A program made the translations under genes and the position numbers. Source: an uncultured Verrucomicrobiota bacterium (lineage in GTDB: Bacteria > Verrucomicrobiota > Verrucomicrobiia > Opitutales > LL51). From it: 11,870 nucleotides of DNA. The notes beneath the pieces are model-generated. The model had not been told where the DNA came from and did no database searches. It saw nothing but the letters and a program-made list of their open reading frames with translations. The stretch spans positions 1 through 11,870 of the forward strand of contig CAMWJR010000017.1 in assembly GCA_947174645.1 (NCBI GenBank). The letters run 5' to 3'. Below are positions 1 through 7,515 of the stretch, piece by piece; the stretch's first letter is position 1, and each line of letters opens with the position of its first letter.

Positions 1-28
1 GCATATATTATAATTTTGTAAAAAAATA

Positions 29-56
29 TTGTAAGTAATCTTTATGAAATTATTAT
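29..56 (+). promoter_or_regulatory. possible sigma70-type promoter for the 880-residue protein gene
   Basis: The first 63 bases are very AT-rich. TTGTAA (29-34) is followed after 16 bases by TATTAT (51-56), a plausible -35/-10 pair; TATAAA at 54-59 overlaps it, and another TATAAT lies at 9-14. If the 51-59 box is used, transcription would begin almost at the ATG at 64, leaving little or no leader. This agrees with the lack of any Shine-Dalgarno sequence there. AT-rich sequence gives such matches easily, so this is tentative. Confidence 0.35.
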
Positions 57-63
57 AAAATAC

Positions 64-2706
64 ATGTCAGATATGCCAAATAACATTGCATACCACGAGG
101 CTGGGTATGCACAGGGACAGGAACGGCCCGCGTATTATGGTCGTCCATTTTTATCAAAATTTCAAGATGTAAATGTTCGCCGGAGTCCAATATCCAAGGG
201 AATTCAACAGCAAGATTGGCAGTTTGATGACTTTGAAGCTGAAATAAAGCCTCAAGGTATTCAATCGCAAGCGCCCGAGGAGATGACGGTCCCGGAGCCA
301 GACGATATTTTTCAGCAAGAACTCGATTTAACGCCAACCCAGGGGCAATCCTACCCTATAAGCCCGATATCTAATGCACTGCTAGCGAAGAAAGATCGCA
401 CACTAAACTTCAGTGACCAGCGTCAGGCTGTAGTTTGGGAGGTGGTAGCGCAGCTTAAAGATACCGTGAGCCGCATGGATTTGAGCCGAGGAATTTATCC
501 TGAACACCTCAACGTGTTGGGCAAGTTCGCGGAGAAGGGCATGCAGAACATCGAGTCCTACCTCCAAAGTCACCAGAGTAAGGATTCGGAAGAAGCGCTT
601 CAAGAGGCCTCAATGTATTGGACGTACTACCAACAGATTCGCGATACGTCCAAAATATTGCAGTGGAACTGCGGTCAGCTCAATCAGATCCTCAGCAACA
701 TTACCCCGAGCGGTGTTTTCAACAATGACCGGAGTAACGCGGGAGCGCTCGTCGCGGCCGTTTTAAGGCACTGGGGTTGCACGACATTTTCGGGTAGGAG
801 CTTTAGTGTCGATCAGGTCCGAAAGGCCATTTTGTGTGCGGTCCTGACCCCATATGCCCAAGTCAATAATGATGGCACGGCAGCAATTGTTCATAATTTG
901 CGTCGGAATAACCCGATCCAAATGTTAGAGTGGATTGCGCAACTAGTACAGAACGGCTATATGGAAGCTCCTGAGCGACGTACACGGATTCCGCTCATCT
1001 CGGAATTTTTCAAACGTTCCATTTTAGAGCATCTTACGGGTAAGAAGGTGTCAACAAGGTCTACTGGGACTATCGAGATTTCCGACTTAGTTAGTGCCTT
1101 CGAAAATGCGGGACCAGATCGGACGTGCAACGCGTTAGCCTTAGCCTTTGAGGCCGTATTGGAGTCGCAATGTTGGGGTGGAAGCGAGCAATCCGATTTT
1201 AATAAAATATTTTCCAATTTAGGACATACCGCAGAGACGAAACACATACCTCTTGCTAAGATTTGCACCTATGTGAAGCAAATGTCCGGCGCTCAAAGCC
1301 TGGATTATGGGGCGCTCCCCGTTGTTTTAGGGTCGTATCTCATCATCGGTCTCAACCAGTACCTTCAAAATATCCGCCAGCTCCAGGCGACGGATCCGCA
1401 GTGGGGTTCCTGTGATCTCGATCGGGTGATTGCCTTTTGGTATTCCAATGATTCGGAGCGGCCTGTTCTGTTAAATCTTAATATTCCGCAATACCTACAG
1501 GAAGAGTTGCGCAACAAAATCACTAATCCTGGTGCCCCGTTATTTACGAGCCGCGACGTTGAGAAAGTGTTTGAACATTTGGATCAGCAAAGTGCTCCAA
1601 TTGTTATAGGTGAGCTAGGAACTTCAGTCGGCGGTGGCAATATTGTCTTTCATCCAAACAACCAAACGAAAGCTAATCCTCTAGATTACGCGGAAGTGGA
1701 TGATGAGACTCTAGCGCGTATTTTTGGTTCACCGGAGACATGGGAGCATGCTGTTATGGGTTCCGCTATAACAACTCCGGGTGCGATGCATCAATTAGGG
1801 TTCTCTAAGCGACAGGCTTCGTCTGGAGCAATGAACGGAAGCAATGCGGCCGGTGGTTATGCAGTTTTCCCGAATTTCGATGGACGCCAAGCAGGACATC
1901 TGGTACCATCAGATGCCAATAACGGAGGGATGCTTCAAAAAGTCCGCAATGGAGTCGCGAAAACACGAGAGGGAATAGTAGAGGCCCGAAAGAAGTTGAA
2001 AGAAGCCGTTAAGATTGCAAATGGGGCCCTAAAGGGAGCTAAATGGGCATATAAAAAAGCGGCAAAACTTCGCAAGGTATGGGACGATTCCAATCTGAAT
2101 GTTCCCGAAAAACTTGTGGGAGCAGCCTTTATACTCATGGAGCAAGAAAAAAGCGATGAAACCAAAGAGAAGGGCCAGAAGAAGGGCCAGAAGAAAGATT
2201 GTTTTGCAAAGGCTGAGGCTTGTTTAAAAGTGCTCGAGTGTATGGCTGATGGGACAGCATTAAATGGTAAGGAACAACAGGACAATCCATTGGATGTGAC
2301 TGACAGTACACTTGGTAACGTACAAGCGATATGTGATGGCTTGCATGGCAAAGAAACATTAATGCAGAATGGTGTTCATCCACAAGCTATACCTTTTTAT
2401 GGTAAAGCTCCTCAGCAAGCACTTGTTTGGGATGGTATGAGCGTACCTAAGGCAATAATTGAGGAAATCAATGATGATGATGATGACGGAGCACACAATG
2501 TCTCAGCGCAGCCGATCGTTGAAGATCTCGATGATGGAAATACTTCGATTGATACTGAAAATGGTGAAATACCAACGCAAGATGCAGAGTTGGCCGCTGC
2601 TTCAGATGGAGGCAATGTTGCGAATAGAGCTTGGAATGCCGCAAAGGGTGCAGCTCAAGCTTTTTCCAAATGGTGGCACGGGTCTAATGCATCGGCTGCA
2701 GAATAA
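64..2706 (+). CDS. large hydrophilic protein of unknown function, 880 aa
   Basis: I do not recognise this protein. It has no signal peptide and no convincing membrane segment. Residues 1-110 are Gln/Pro/acidic and probably disordered. Residues about 115-515 look folded and mostly helical, with short hydrophobic stretches (VVLGSYLIIGL near 420-430). Residues about 515-625 are rich in Gly, Asn, Ser and Ala. Residues 626-672 are a Lys/Ala-rich helix or coiled coil. Residues 703-711 hold a KGQK duplication. Residues 800-850 are acidic, beginning with five Asp (804-808), and the tail (851-871) is an Ala-rich amphipathic helix ending SKWW. The start at 64 has no Shine-Dalgarno sequence; the ATG at 73 is an alternative, also without one. 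The gene is monocistronic and ends in a strong terminator. A structural protein, or an effector exported by a non-Sec route, would suit this architecture, but that is inference. Confidence 0.85.
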   Translation: MSDMPNNIAYHEAGYAQGQERPAYYGRPFLSKFQDVNVRRSPISKGIQQQDWQFDDFEAEIKPQGIQSQAPEEMTVPEPDDIFQQELDLTPTQGQSYPISPISNALLAKKDRTLNFSDQRQAVVWEVVAQLKDTVSRMDLSRGIYPEHLNVLGKFAEKGMQNIESYLQSHQSKDSEEALQEASMYWTYYQQIRDTSKILQWNCGQLNQILSNITPSGVFNNDRSNAGALVAAVLRHWGCTTFSGRSFSVDQVRKAILCAVLTPYAQVNNDGTAAIVHNLRRNNPIQMLEWIAQLVQNGYMEAPERRTRIPLISEFFKRSILEHLTGKKVSTRSTGTIEISDLVSAFENAGPDRTCNALALAFEAVLESQCWGGSEQSDFNKIFSNLGHTAETKHIPLAKICTYVKQMSGAQSLDYGALPVVLGSYLIIGLNQYLQNIRQLQATDPQWGSCDLDRVIAFWYSNDSERPVLLNLNIPQYLQEELRNKITNPGAPLFTSRDVEKVFEHLDQQSAPIVIGELGTSVGGGNIVFHPNNQTKANPLDYAEVDDETLARIFGSPETWEHAVMGSAITTPGAMHQLGFSKRQASSGAMNGSNAAGGYAVFPNFDGRQAGHLVPSDANNGGMLQKVRNGVAKTREGIVEARKKLKEAVKIANGALKGAKWAYKKAAKLRKVWDDSNLNVPEKLVGAAFILMEQEKSDETKEKGQKKGQKKDCFAKAEACLKVLECMADGTALNGKEQQDNPLDVTDSTLGNVQAICDGLHGKETLMQNGVHPQAIPFYGKAPQQALVWDGMSVPKAIIEEINDDDDDGAHNVSAQPIVEDLDDGNTSIDTENGEIPTQDAELAAASDGGNVANRAWNAAKGAAQAFSKWWHGSNASAAE
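2170..2193 (+). repeat. 12-bp tandem duplication inside the 880-aa gene
   Basis: The unit AAGGGCCAGAAG occurs twice in a row (2170-2181 and 2182-2193), in frame, encoding KGQK-KGQK. It extends a basic linker between the Lys/Ala helix and the Cys-containing segment near residues 713-726. The copies are identical, so the duplication is probably recent. Confidence 0.85.
2473..2487 (+). repeat. GAT trinucleotide run encoding Asp5
   Basis: Four GAT codons followed by GAC encode residues 804-808 of the 880-aa protein, at the start of its acidic C-terminal region. As a triplet repeat, gain or loss of units would keep the frame and alter only the length of the acidic tract. Confidence 0.8.
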
Positions 2707-2733
2707 AGTAAACATTTAAAGGATAACAAAATC

Positions 2734-2776
2734 CCTTGCCTTGGAGAAAAACCCAGGGCGAGGAATTTGTCTTTTT
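2734..2776 (+). terminator. intrinsic terminator after the 880-aa gene
   Basis: CCTTGCCTTGG (2734-2744) pairs with CCAGGGCGAGG (2753-2763) in an 11-bp stem with two G-U pairs, closing an 8-base A-rich loop. A T-rich tail follows (TTT at 2766-2768, then TTTTT at 2772-2776). It starts 28 bases after the stop codon. On the opposite strand the two G-U pairs become C-A mismatches, so it should work mainly for the + strand gene, although the convergent gene ends only about 60 bases away. Confidence 0.75.
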
Positions 2777-2838
2777 GGAAAAACTTAATCGGAGCATATT
2801 TGTGTGAGACGATCAATAGAGCTCAACCTCGATAATTT

Positions 2839-3906
2839 TTAGAGCGCGTCGACGGGGGAACCAAGATTGTGAAAAAGCGATTTTTTCTGGAAGATTTCGA
2901 CGTAATCGTGAGCGGCTTTACGGCAATCCGACAATACCTGTTGTGCCTGTCTGAACCAAAAAGTTTCACTTACCTGATCATCGGGCTTAAGGTGCGCGAG
3001 CGCGGGGGCATTTTGCTTCAGTTCACGCTGCAGATCCTCGGTACTTTCCTTATTGTTTTTGCGAAACCTCCCCAACATTGCCCACAGGATGCCATAACGC
3101 GAAGCGATGGGCAGTACGACTTGGACCACAAGGCGGCCGAGATTTTGCGTAATTGCAGTTGTTTCAATCTCGGGGTGTTGTTCATGGATCGCGTTGTATT
3201 CGTGCGCAAGAAACTCCTGAGCGTAGCGAAAAAGCTCGTTAGCGCAGGCACCGCGAGCGATCTGTTGAAAACGCCCCCCCTCGAGGTTCATTTTGTAATA
3301 AAATTGCTCGAATCGTGGGCCATAGATGCTGCGATCGGCAATCTTCAGATATCTGGAATAATCCGTGGCGATAGTCTTGAGGCGTTCAAATACTTCCTGG
3401 GAATTGCCGAGAAACGGGGCTAAAAATGTATCGATCCGATCGGTAGCATTTGCGAATGGCAGTACCTGTTCGAGAACAGCATTGAAGAGCTCATCGTATT
3501 TATCTGCTGGGACTGGCTGCCCGTACATTTCCTCAAGATAAGCGAAGTTTTTCTTCAAAATCGTCCGGTAAAGCACAGAGATTGGCGGCGGCGGTGGATT
3601 AGCTTTGACCGCTGAAGCTGTTATTGTTTCGGCCTCTAGTGACGCAGGAGTCGCTGATTCCGTGGATTGCTCCGCATTTTTCTGGTGAATGACACTTTTG
3701 AAGAAAGCGTTGCGTTCGGCCCAGAGAATCTCGAATGCATTTTTACCTAAAACTTCTGCACGTTTCTGCGGCGAAGCTTCTTTCCCGATGTTTTTGACGA
3801 GCTGCCTGGGCATGGGATTTAATCCCAAAGCCCTCGTCGGGAGAATGCCTAAAAATAACGCCCAACCGGCAACACCAACGAATTGACAATACAATTTCCC
3901 ATCCAT
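2839..3906 (-). CDS. exported or membrane-anchored protein of unknown function, 355 aa
   Basis: I do not recognise this protein. The N-terminus (MDGK, a hydrophobic stretch at residues 5-22, then PTRALG) reads as a signal peptide or single anchor. Residues 76-108 are a Thr/Ser/Ala-rich linker ending in five prolines (104-108). The rest is predicted helical with many aromatic residues (for example FEQFYYKMNLEGGRFQ at 199-214). A second hydrophobic stretch at about 259-278 contains Arg270, so it may be a buried or amphipathic helix and not a membrane span. The gene lies 40 bp downstream of glyA in the same direction and is probably co-transcribed with it. The ATG at 3906 has no strong Shine-Dalgarno sequence; it was chosen because it begins the signal-like segment. 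A role in the envelope is inferred only from the N-terminus. Confidence 0.82.
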   Translation of the reverse strand: MDGKLYCQFVGVAGWALFLGILPTRALGLNPMPRQLVKNIGKEASPQKRAEVLGKNAFEILWAERNAFFKSVIHQKNAEQSTESATPASLEAETITASAVKANPPPPPISVLYRTILKKNFAYLEEMYGQPVPADKYDELFNAVLEQVLPFANATDRIDTFLAPFLGNSQEVFERLKTIATDYSRYLKIADRSIYGPRFEQFYYKMNLEGGRFQQIARGACANELFRYAQEFLAHEYNAIHEQHPEIETTAITQNLGRLVVQVVLPIASRYGILWAMLGRFRKNNKESTEDLQRELKQNAPALAHLKPDDQVSETFWFRQAQQVLSDCRKAAHDYVEIFQKKSLFHNLGSPVDAL

Positions 3907-3946
3907 CCGCTGGCGACGTTAACCGATGATTGCGTTTTGGCAATGC

Positions 3947-5197
3947 TTAATAGGGGAGAGGAAATTGTTTGGTGAGTGCAATAACGCGTTCACGGACCGT
4001 AGCAATGATGGTGTCATTATTGAGATTCCTCAAAACGGTATCGATAAATTCGGCGATTTGGAGCATTTCGGGTTCCTTCATGCCCCGTGTAGTAACCGCG
4101 GGAGAGCCAATGCGCAAACCGCTGGCCTGGAAGGGGCTCCGGGTTTCTCCAGGAACGGTATTTTTATTCAGCGTAATGTTGGCTTTTTCGAGGGCCATCT
4201 GGGCATCCTTACCGCTGACGTCGGGGAGCGTCGCGCGTAAATCGACCAAAAAAAGGTGATTATCGGTTCCACCGCTGACGATGCGGTACCCGCGCTGTTG
4301 GATTTCCGTACAAAGCGCTTTTGTGTTGCGCAAAATCTGTTCTTGGTAGGTGCGAAATTCCGGGGAAAGCGCCTCCTTAAAGCAGACCGCCTTTCCGGCA
4401 ATGACATGCATCAGCGGTCCTCCTTGTGTTCCAGGAAATAACGCCGAATCGATACATTTGGCAAACGCTTCTTTGCACATAATCATCCCACCGCGAGGGC
4501 CGCGAAGCGTTTTGTGAGTTGTCGTCGTCACAAAGTCTGCAAACGGTACGGGCGAGGGGTGGAGACCAGTCGCGACGAGTCCCGCAATATGGGCGATATC
4601 GGCCATTAGAAGTGCGCCATAGTGGTGGGCAATATCCGCAACGCGCTCGAAATCGATTGTCCGAGCGTAGGCCGAGGCACCGATGGTCACTAGCTTCGGT
4701 CGGACGGTTTTTGCGAGCTCCTCGAGGGCGTCGTAATCGATAAATTCGGTTTCTCGATGAACACCGTAGTGCGTTGTCCGATATAGCATCCCACTAATAT
4801 TTTTGCAGTATCCATGGGTTAGGTGGCCACCATCCTCGAGTGACATCGTTAAGATGGGGTCCCCGGGGCTGAGGCAGCTCAAATAGACCGCGACATTGGC
4901 TTGGGTTCCCGAATGAGGTTGTACATTGACGTGTTCGCAGTGAAAGAGCTGTTTTGCCCGTTCGATGGCCAGTGACTCGACCTGATCGACAAATTCGCAG
5001 CCGCCGTAGTAGCGCTTTTGGGGATAACCTTCGGCATACTTGTTCGTCAAAACACTACCGACTGCCTGGATAACGGCGGGCGAGGTGAAATTTTCAGAGG
5101 CAATGAGCTCGAGGTGCTCTTCTTGGCGCTGATGTTCGCGTTCGATAATTGCGGCGACCTCGGGATCAACGTGTGGTAAATCTTTTTGGGAATCCAT
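3947..5197 (-). CDS. glyA: serine hydroxymethyltransferase
   Basis: This cytosolic PLP enzyme interconverts serine plus tetrahydrofolate with glycine plus 5,10-methylenetetrahydrofolate, supplying one-carbon units. At 416 residues it has the usual bacterial length. Family motifs are in order: ELIASENFTSP (30-40), YAEGYPQKRYYGG (54-66), QPHSGTQAN (93-101), GGHLTHG (123-129) with the PLP-stacking His125, MADIAHIAGL with Asp200 and His203, TTTTHKTLRGPRGG with the Schiff-base Lys229, GTQGGP (256-261), and substrate-carboxylate Arg362 in GLRIGSPA. The loop usually read as LSHGGHL or LAHGGHL is SLEDGGHL here, a variant that leaves the key His intact. The start at 5197 is supported by GAGG ten bases upstream. 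Of 22 Arg codons counted by hand, only one is AGA/AGG. Confidence 0.98.
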   Translation of the reverse strand: MDSQKDLPHVDPEVAAIIEREHQRQEEHLELIASENFTSPAVIQAVGSVLTNKYAEGYPQKRYYGGCEFVDQVESLAIERAKQLFHCEHVNVQPHSGTQANVAVYLSCLSPGDPILTMSLEDGGHLTHGYCKNISGMLYRTTHYGVHRETEFIDYDALEELAKTVRPKLVTIGASAYARTIDFERVADIAHHYGALLMADIAHIAGLVATGLHPSPVPFADFVTTTTHKTLRGPRGGMIMCKEAFAKCIDSALFPGTQGGPLMHVIAGKAVCFKEALSPEFRTYQEQILRNTKALCTEIQQRGYRIVSGGTDNHLFLVDLRATLPDVSGKDAQMALEKANITLNKNTVPGETRSPFQASGLRIGSPAVTTRGMKEPEMLQIAEFIDTVLRNLNNDTIIATVRERVIALTKQFPLPY

Positions 5198-5248
5198 GCT
5201 AACTTTACCTCAGATCAAAGCATTCCATTGACTCGAATCAACCGAGAA

Positions 5249-5276
5249 ATTGTAACCATTGATGGAGTACTTTCAA
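5249..5276 (-). promoter_or_regulatory. sigma70-type promoter of glyA
   Basis: Read on the minus strand, TTGAAA (5276-5271) is followed after 16 bases by TACAAT (5254-5249), close to consensus. It lies about 50 bases upstream of the glyA ATG. The leader carries the Shine-Dalgarno GAGG (5211-5208). No riboswitch-like or long structured leader is visible. Confidence 0.65.
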
Positions 5277-5294
5277 AAAACATTAAATTTCGCA

Positions 5295-5320
5295 TTGACA
5301 TTTTAGGGTATATTTACAAA
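5295..5320 (+). promoter_or_regulatory. possible promoter of the ankyrin operon
   Basis: A perfect -35 hexamer TTGACA (5295-5300) lies in the divergent region. The best downstream -10 candidates are poorly spaced: TACAAA (5315-5320) after 14 bases and TATATT (5309-5314) after 8. The first ankyrin ATG is only 12 bases beyond TACAAA, so the leader would be very short. The -35 match is clear and the -10 assignment is weak. Confidence 0.35.
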
Positions 5321-5331
5321 TTCCGGCCCGG

Positions 5332-6045
5332 ATGGGTATGAAAAAACTGATAACAATCGGTGGGGTAATGTTGGGTCTTGCCACATACACACAGGCGAGT
5401 GTTCCCTGCTTTAAAAATTGGAATGATCGTCGGCTTTTAGATGCGCGGATTGCGATCGGCAAAACAGTTTACAAAGTGACGGACCTAATGGGTGACCAGT
5501 CTGAAACTTTAAAAAACTTGTTTACGAAAAGCACGGATGCGAATTCAATGGTTTACTTTGGATATTATTTACCAATCGCACTCTTTGCGGCTGCAAGTAA
5601 TAGTGTTAGGTCGGGCACCGATTCGAAGACCTATCTACAACTTTTATTGGAGGGAACGGATGATATGATCATTCCATTTGAAACTTCCCTGGGCTGGACG
5701 GCGTTGCATGAGGCAGCTCTTAATTCTGATGAAAACAAGATGACAAATATTATGCTCCTGCAGCAGGATAATCGTCTTGATATTAACCGGAAAAACCGGG
5801 AGGGCGATACAGCACTCATGGTCGCCATTAAGGCTGGGAATTACGTTGCTGCTCGAAAGATTATCGAACTTTATGGGGAAGAGCTCGACCTTGAATCGAC
5901 TAACAAACGCGGCGAGACACCAGCGTTATTGGTCAAAATTATAGAACATCAAAATACGGTCAATAACATTACCAATGACACCAAATTTACAGAGTTGCAG
6001 AATGCATTTAACACGGTACGAGAGTCGATCATGTCAGGAAATTAA
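5332..6045 (+). CDS. exported ankyrin-repeat protein 1, 237 aa
   Basis: The N-terminus (MGMKK, a hydrophobic core, then TYTQA-S) is a Sec signal peptide with probable cleavage after Ala22. The protein therefore acts in the periplasm, at the outer membrane or outside. A degenerate first repeat (LPIALFAAASNS, 80-91) is followed by canonical ankyrin repeats at about 119-153 (GWTALHEAAL) and 157-190 (GDTALMVAIKAGN), and a capping unit from 193 (RGETPALL). Ankyrin repeats bind protein partners; no catalytic motif is seen. The start at 5332 and a second ATG at 5338 (MKKL) are both possible, and the second gives a more typical signal peptide. Neither has a clear Shine-Dalgarno sequence. The gene is first in an operon with a diverged paralogue. 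Confidence 0.9.
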   Translation: MGMKKLITIGGVMLGLATYTQASVPCFKNWNDRRLLDARIAIGKTVYKVTDLMGDQSETLKNLFTKSTDANSMVYFGYYLPIALFAAASNSVRSGTDSKTYLQLLLEGTDDMIIPFETSLGWTALHEAALNSDENKMTNIMLLQQDNRLDINRKNREGDTALMVAIKAGNYVAARKIIELYGEELDLESTNKRGETPALLVKIIEHQNTVNNITNDTKFTELQNAFNTVRESIMSGN

Positions 6046-6068
6046 AATTTAAGAGAAAGGGAAATAGG

Positions 6069-7382
6069 ATGGATAAACGTTATTTAGCGTCATTTTTACT
6101 ATTGGGGTCTTTCAACGTCTCAAATGCAGACAACGCCAGCGTACTAACACCAAGTATCGCCATTCCACAAATCAGCACGTGGGATAGTGATCAAAAGAGG
6201 GCGGCGCGTTTCTGGTACAGCGGCACAGAATATGCCATCGATCAACTCGATAATTTGCTCAATACTGTAGTCGGAGCAAAGGGCAATGCTCCTAATACGA
6301 AGGTACTTGTTGGATTTCGGCTTCCGGCGATCATTTTGGCGGCTTGCAGTAGTTTGCCTGATGCACTGGATTCGATCTTAAAGAACACAAATGCGAGCGT
6401 CACGGCGGAAACGATTTTACGCTATAATGCGGCGCACGCGGCGGCGATCAATTCGGCGAAGTGTTTGCAATTAATTGTCGACGATGGCCGTATTGACATC
6501 AACCGCCGTACGATGAATGGCGAATCGCCGCTCTTTTTTGCGGCGAAGCACTATGGCGAAAGCTGGCTCCTAAATTCAACGAATAACGACAACCCTCTAC
6601 GCATACTATTAAAGGCAAAGAATATCAATCTCAACTCAGAAGATTATCTGGGGCGGACGATTTTCCATATTGCAGTTATGAAGGGTGAGGCGACTGTTGT
6701 TGAAGTTGTTTTATCCTCAAATTTTGCTCCAGTTTCAGAGAGTGGACAGACGTTAACAACAGCATGTCCGAGTTGCGGAAGCGTCCTTGAGTGTGATGAT
6801 TGCCATAAGACAGCGGCAGCGATTGCCGGTGCGGATACGCGCTATAAACTCGACCTTACGAAGCCCGACGCCTACAACTATGCCGCAATTGATTATATCT
6901 GGCGGATCACTGATGGTGCAAAGCGTTTAGCTGTGATGACTGCCATTGAAAAGGCTGCCGAGAAAAACGAGCAGGTGAAAAATCTAACGTTTACCGTATC
7001 GCAAGCAGACTGCACAACCATCAAAAATCAATATGCGAATGTAAAAAAGATTGTTGATACAGCAAGTGCAGAAGGACTTAGTGCAGCTGAGAACATTACT
7101 CCTCTTCTAGGGGAAATCGGTACAGAGGCGGAGAATATCAGCAAAAATTCCACGCTCCAAAGCGTTCCCGCAGAAGGTCTGTCGGATAAATGGGAAAATT
7201 CGCCCGGTTGGGAAATGGCAAAAGCTGTGGCAAATGCTCGTGTCAAGATTCAGGAAAATATCGCAAAAATCCGTGATTTTATGAGTGTCGATGCGCAACG
7301 CATTACGCAAGAACAAGAAGACGCCTTCATTAATCTTGAAATTGCGCTCCGCGACATCGAAAGCGCAATCGCACATCTTTAG
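6069..7382 (+). CDS. exported ankyrin-repeat protein 2 with a four-Cys insert and helical tail, 437 aa
   Basis: A Sec signal peptide (MDKRYLASFLLLGSFNVSNA) with likely cleavage after Ala20 precedes a domain that matches the upstream protein: VGFRLPAIILAACSSL (81-96) lines up with FGYYLPIALFAAASNS there. Ankyrin repeats follow at about 118-148, 149-190 (lengthened by an insert) and 194-218 (GRTIFHIAVMKGEATVVEVV). Residues 233-245 form C-x2-C-x5-C-x2-C, resembling a zinc knuckle or a disulphide pair, and interrupt the ankyrin region. The last 150 residues are helical and probably coiled-coil, with a Trp-containing segment (KWENSPGWEMA, 374-384). The start is supported by AGAAAGG eight bases upstream. 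The 23-bp gap from the previous gene implies co-transcription. Confidence 0.9.
   Translation: MDKRYLASFLLLGSFNVSNADNASVLTPSIAIPQISTWDSDQKRAARFWYSGTEYAIDQLDNLLNTVVGAKGNAPNTKVLVGFRLPAIILAACSSLPDALDSILKNTNASVTAETILRYNAAHAAAINSAKCLQLIVDDGRIDINRRTMNGESPLFFAAKHYGESWLLNSTNNDNPLRILLKAKNINLNSEDYLGRTIFHIAVMKGEATVVEVVLSSNFAPVSESGQTLTTACPSCGSVLECDDCHKTAAAIAGADTRYKLDLTKPDAYNYAAIDYIWRITDGAKRLAVMTAIEKAAEKNEQVKNLTFTVSQADCTTIKNQYANVKKIVDTASAEGLSAAENITPLLGEIGTEAENISKNSTLQSVPAEGLSDKWENSPGWEMAKAVANARVKIQENIAKIRDFMSVDAQRITQEQEDAFINLEIALRDIESAIAHL
6765..6803 (+). other. C-x2-C-x5-C-x2-C segment within ankyrin protein 2
   Basis: These codons encode residues 233-245 with Cys233, Cys236, Cys242 and Cys245. The spacing resembles a zinc-ribbon half-knuckle. 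Because the protein has a signal peptide, structural disulphides are an equally good reading. The shorter paralogue has no equivalent. Confidence 0.6.
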
Positions 7383-7411
7383 TTATTTGACGATATTAAG
7401 TTCATAGCAGC

Positions 7412-7429
7412 GCACCTCTCCGGAGGTGC
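7412..7429 (+). terminator. hairpin after the ankyrin operon, possible terminator
   Basis: GCACCTC (7412-7418) and GAGGTGC (7423-7429) form a perfect 7-bp stem around TCCG, a UNCG-type stable tetraloop. It starts 29 bases after the stop codon. The following sequence (ATCTTAGTTGTTT) is only moderately T-rich, so it may be a weak terminator or an RNA 3'-end protector. It cannot be a good terminator for the minus-strand gene because no T-run follows in that direction. Confidence 0.55.
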
Positions 7430-7515
7430 ATCTTAGTTGTTTACGGCGAAACCCGACGAAAGGCTGGCCCTACTCCGGAACCTGGAAAGCTTTGCAAAAC
7501 TCATCGCAACCCTCT
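7430..7515. other. convergent intergenic stretch without a recognised element
   Basis: This region lies between the ankyrin operon hairpin and the end of the metallo-beta-lactamase-fold gene. It is GC-richer than the other intergenic regions and has several short G/C runs, but I find no convincing ORF, long stem or RNA family in it. No intrinsic terminator for the minus-strand gene is visible here. Confidence 0.4.

Noticed and set aside
2869..3423. A 184-codon plus-strand frame opposite the 355-aa gene.
   Set aside because: No ribosome binding site or recognisable domain; the minus-strand frame is longer, has a signal-like start and fits the glyA operon.
5198..5331. A glycine or tetrahydrofolate riboswitch in the glyA leader was considered.
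   Set aside because: The promoter lies about 50 bases from the start codon, leaving too short a leader, and no conserved riboswitch core is present.
7444..7456. GGCGAAACCCGAC matches a short stretch familiar from ColE1/pUC-type replication origins.
   Set aside because: Only 13 bases agree and the surrounding sequence does not follow the origin; chance similarity is the simplest explanation.
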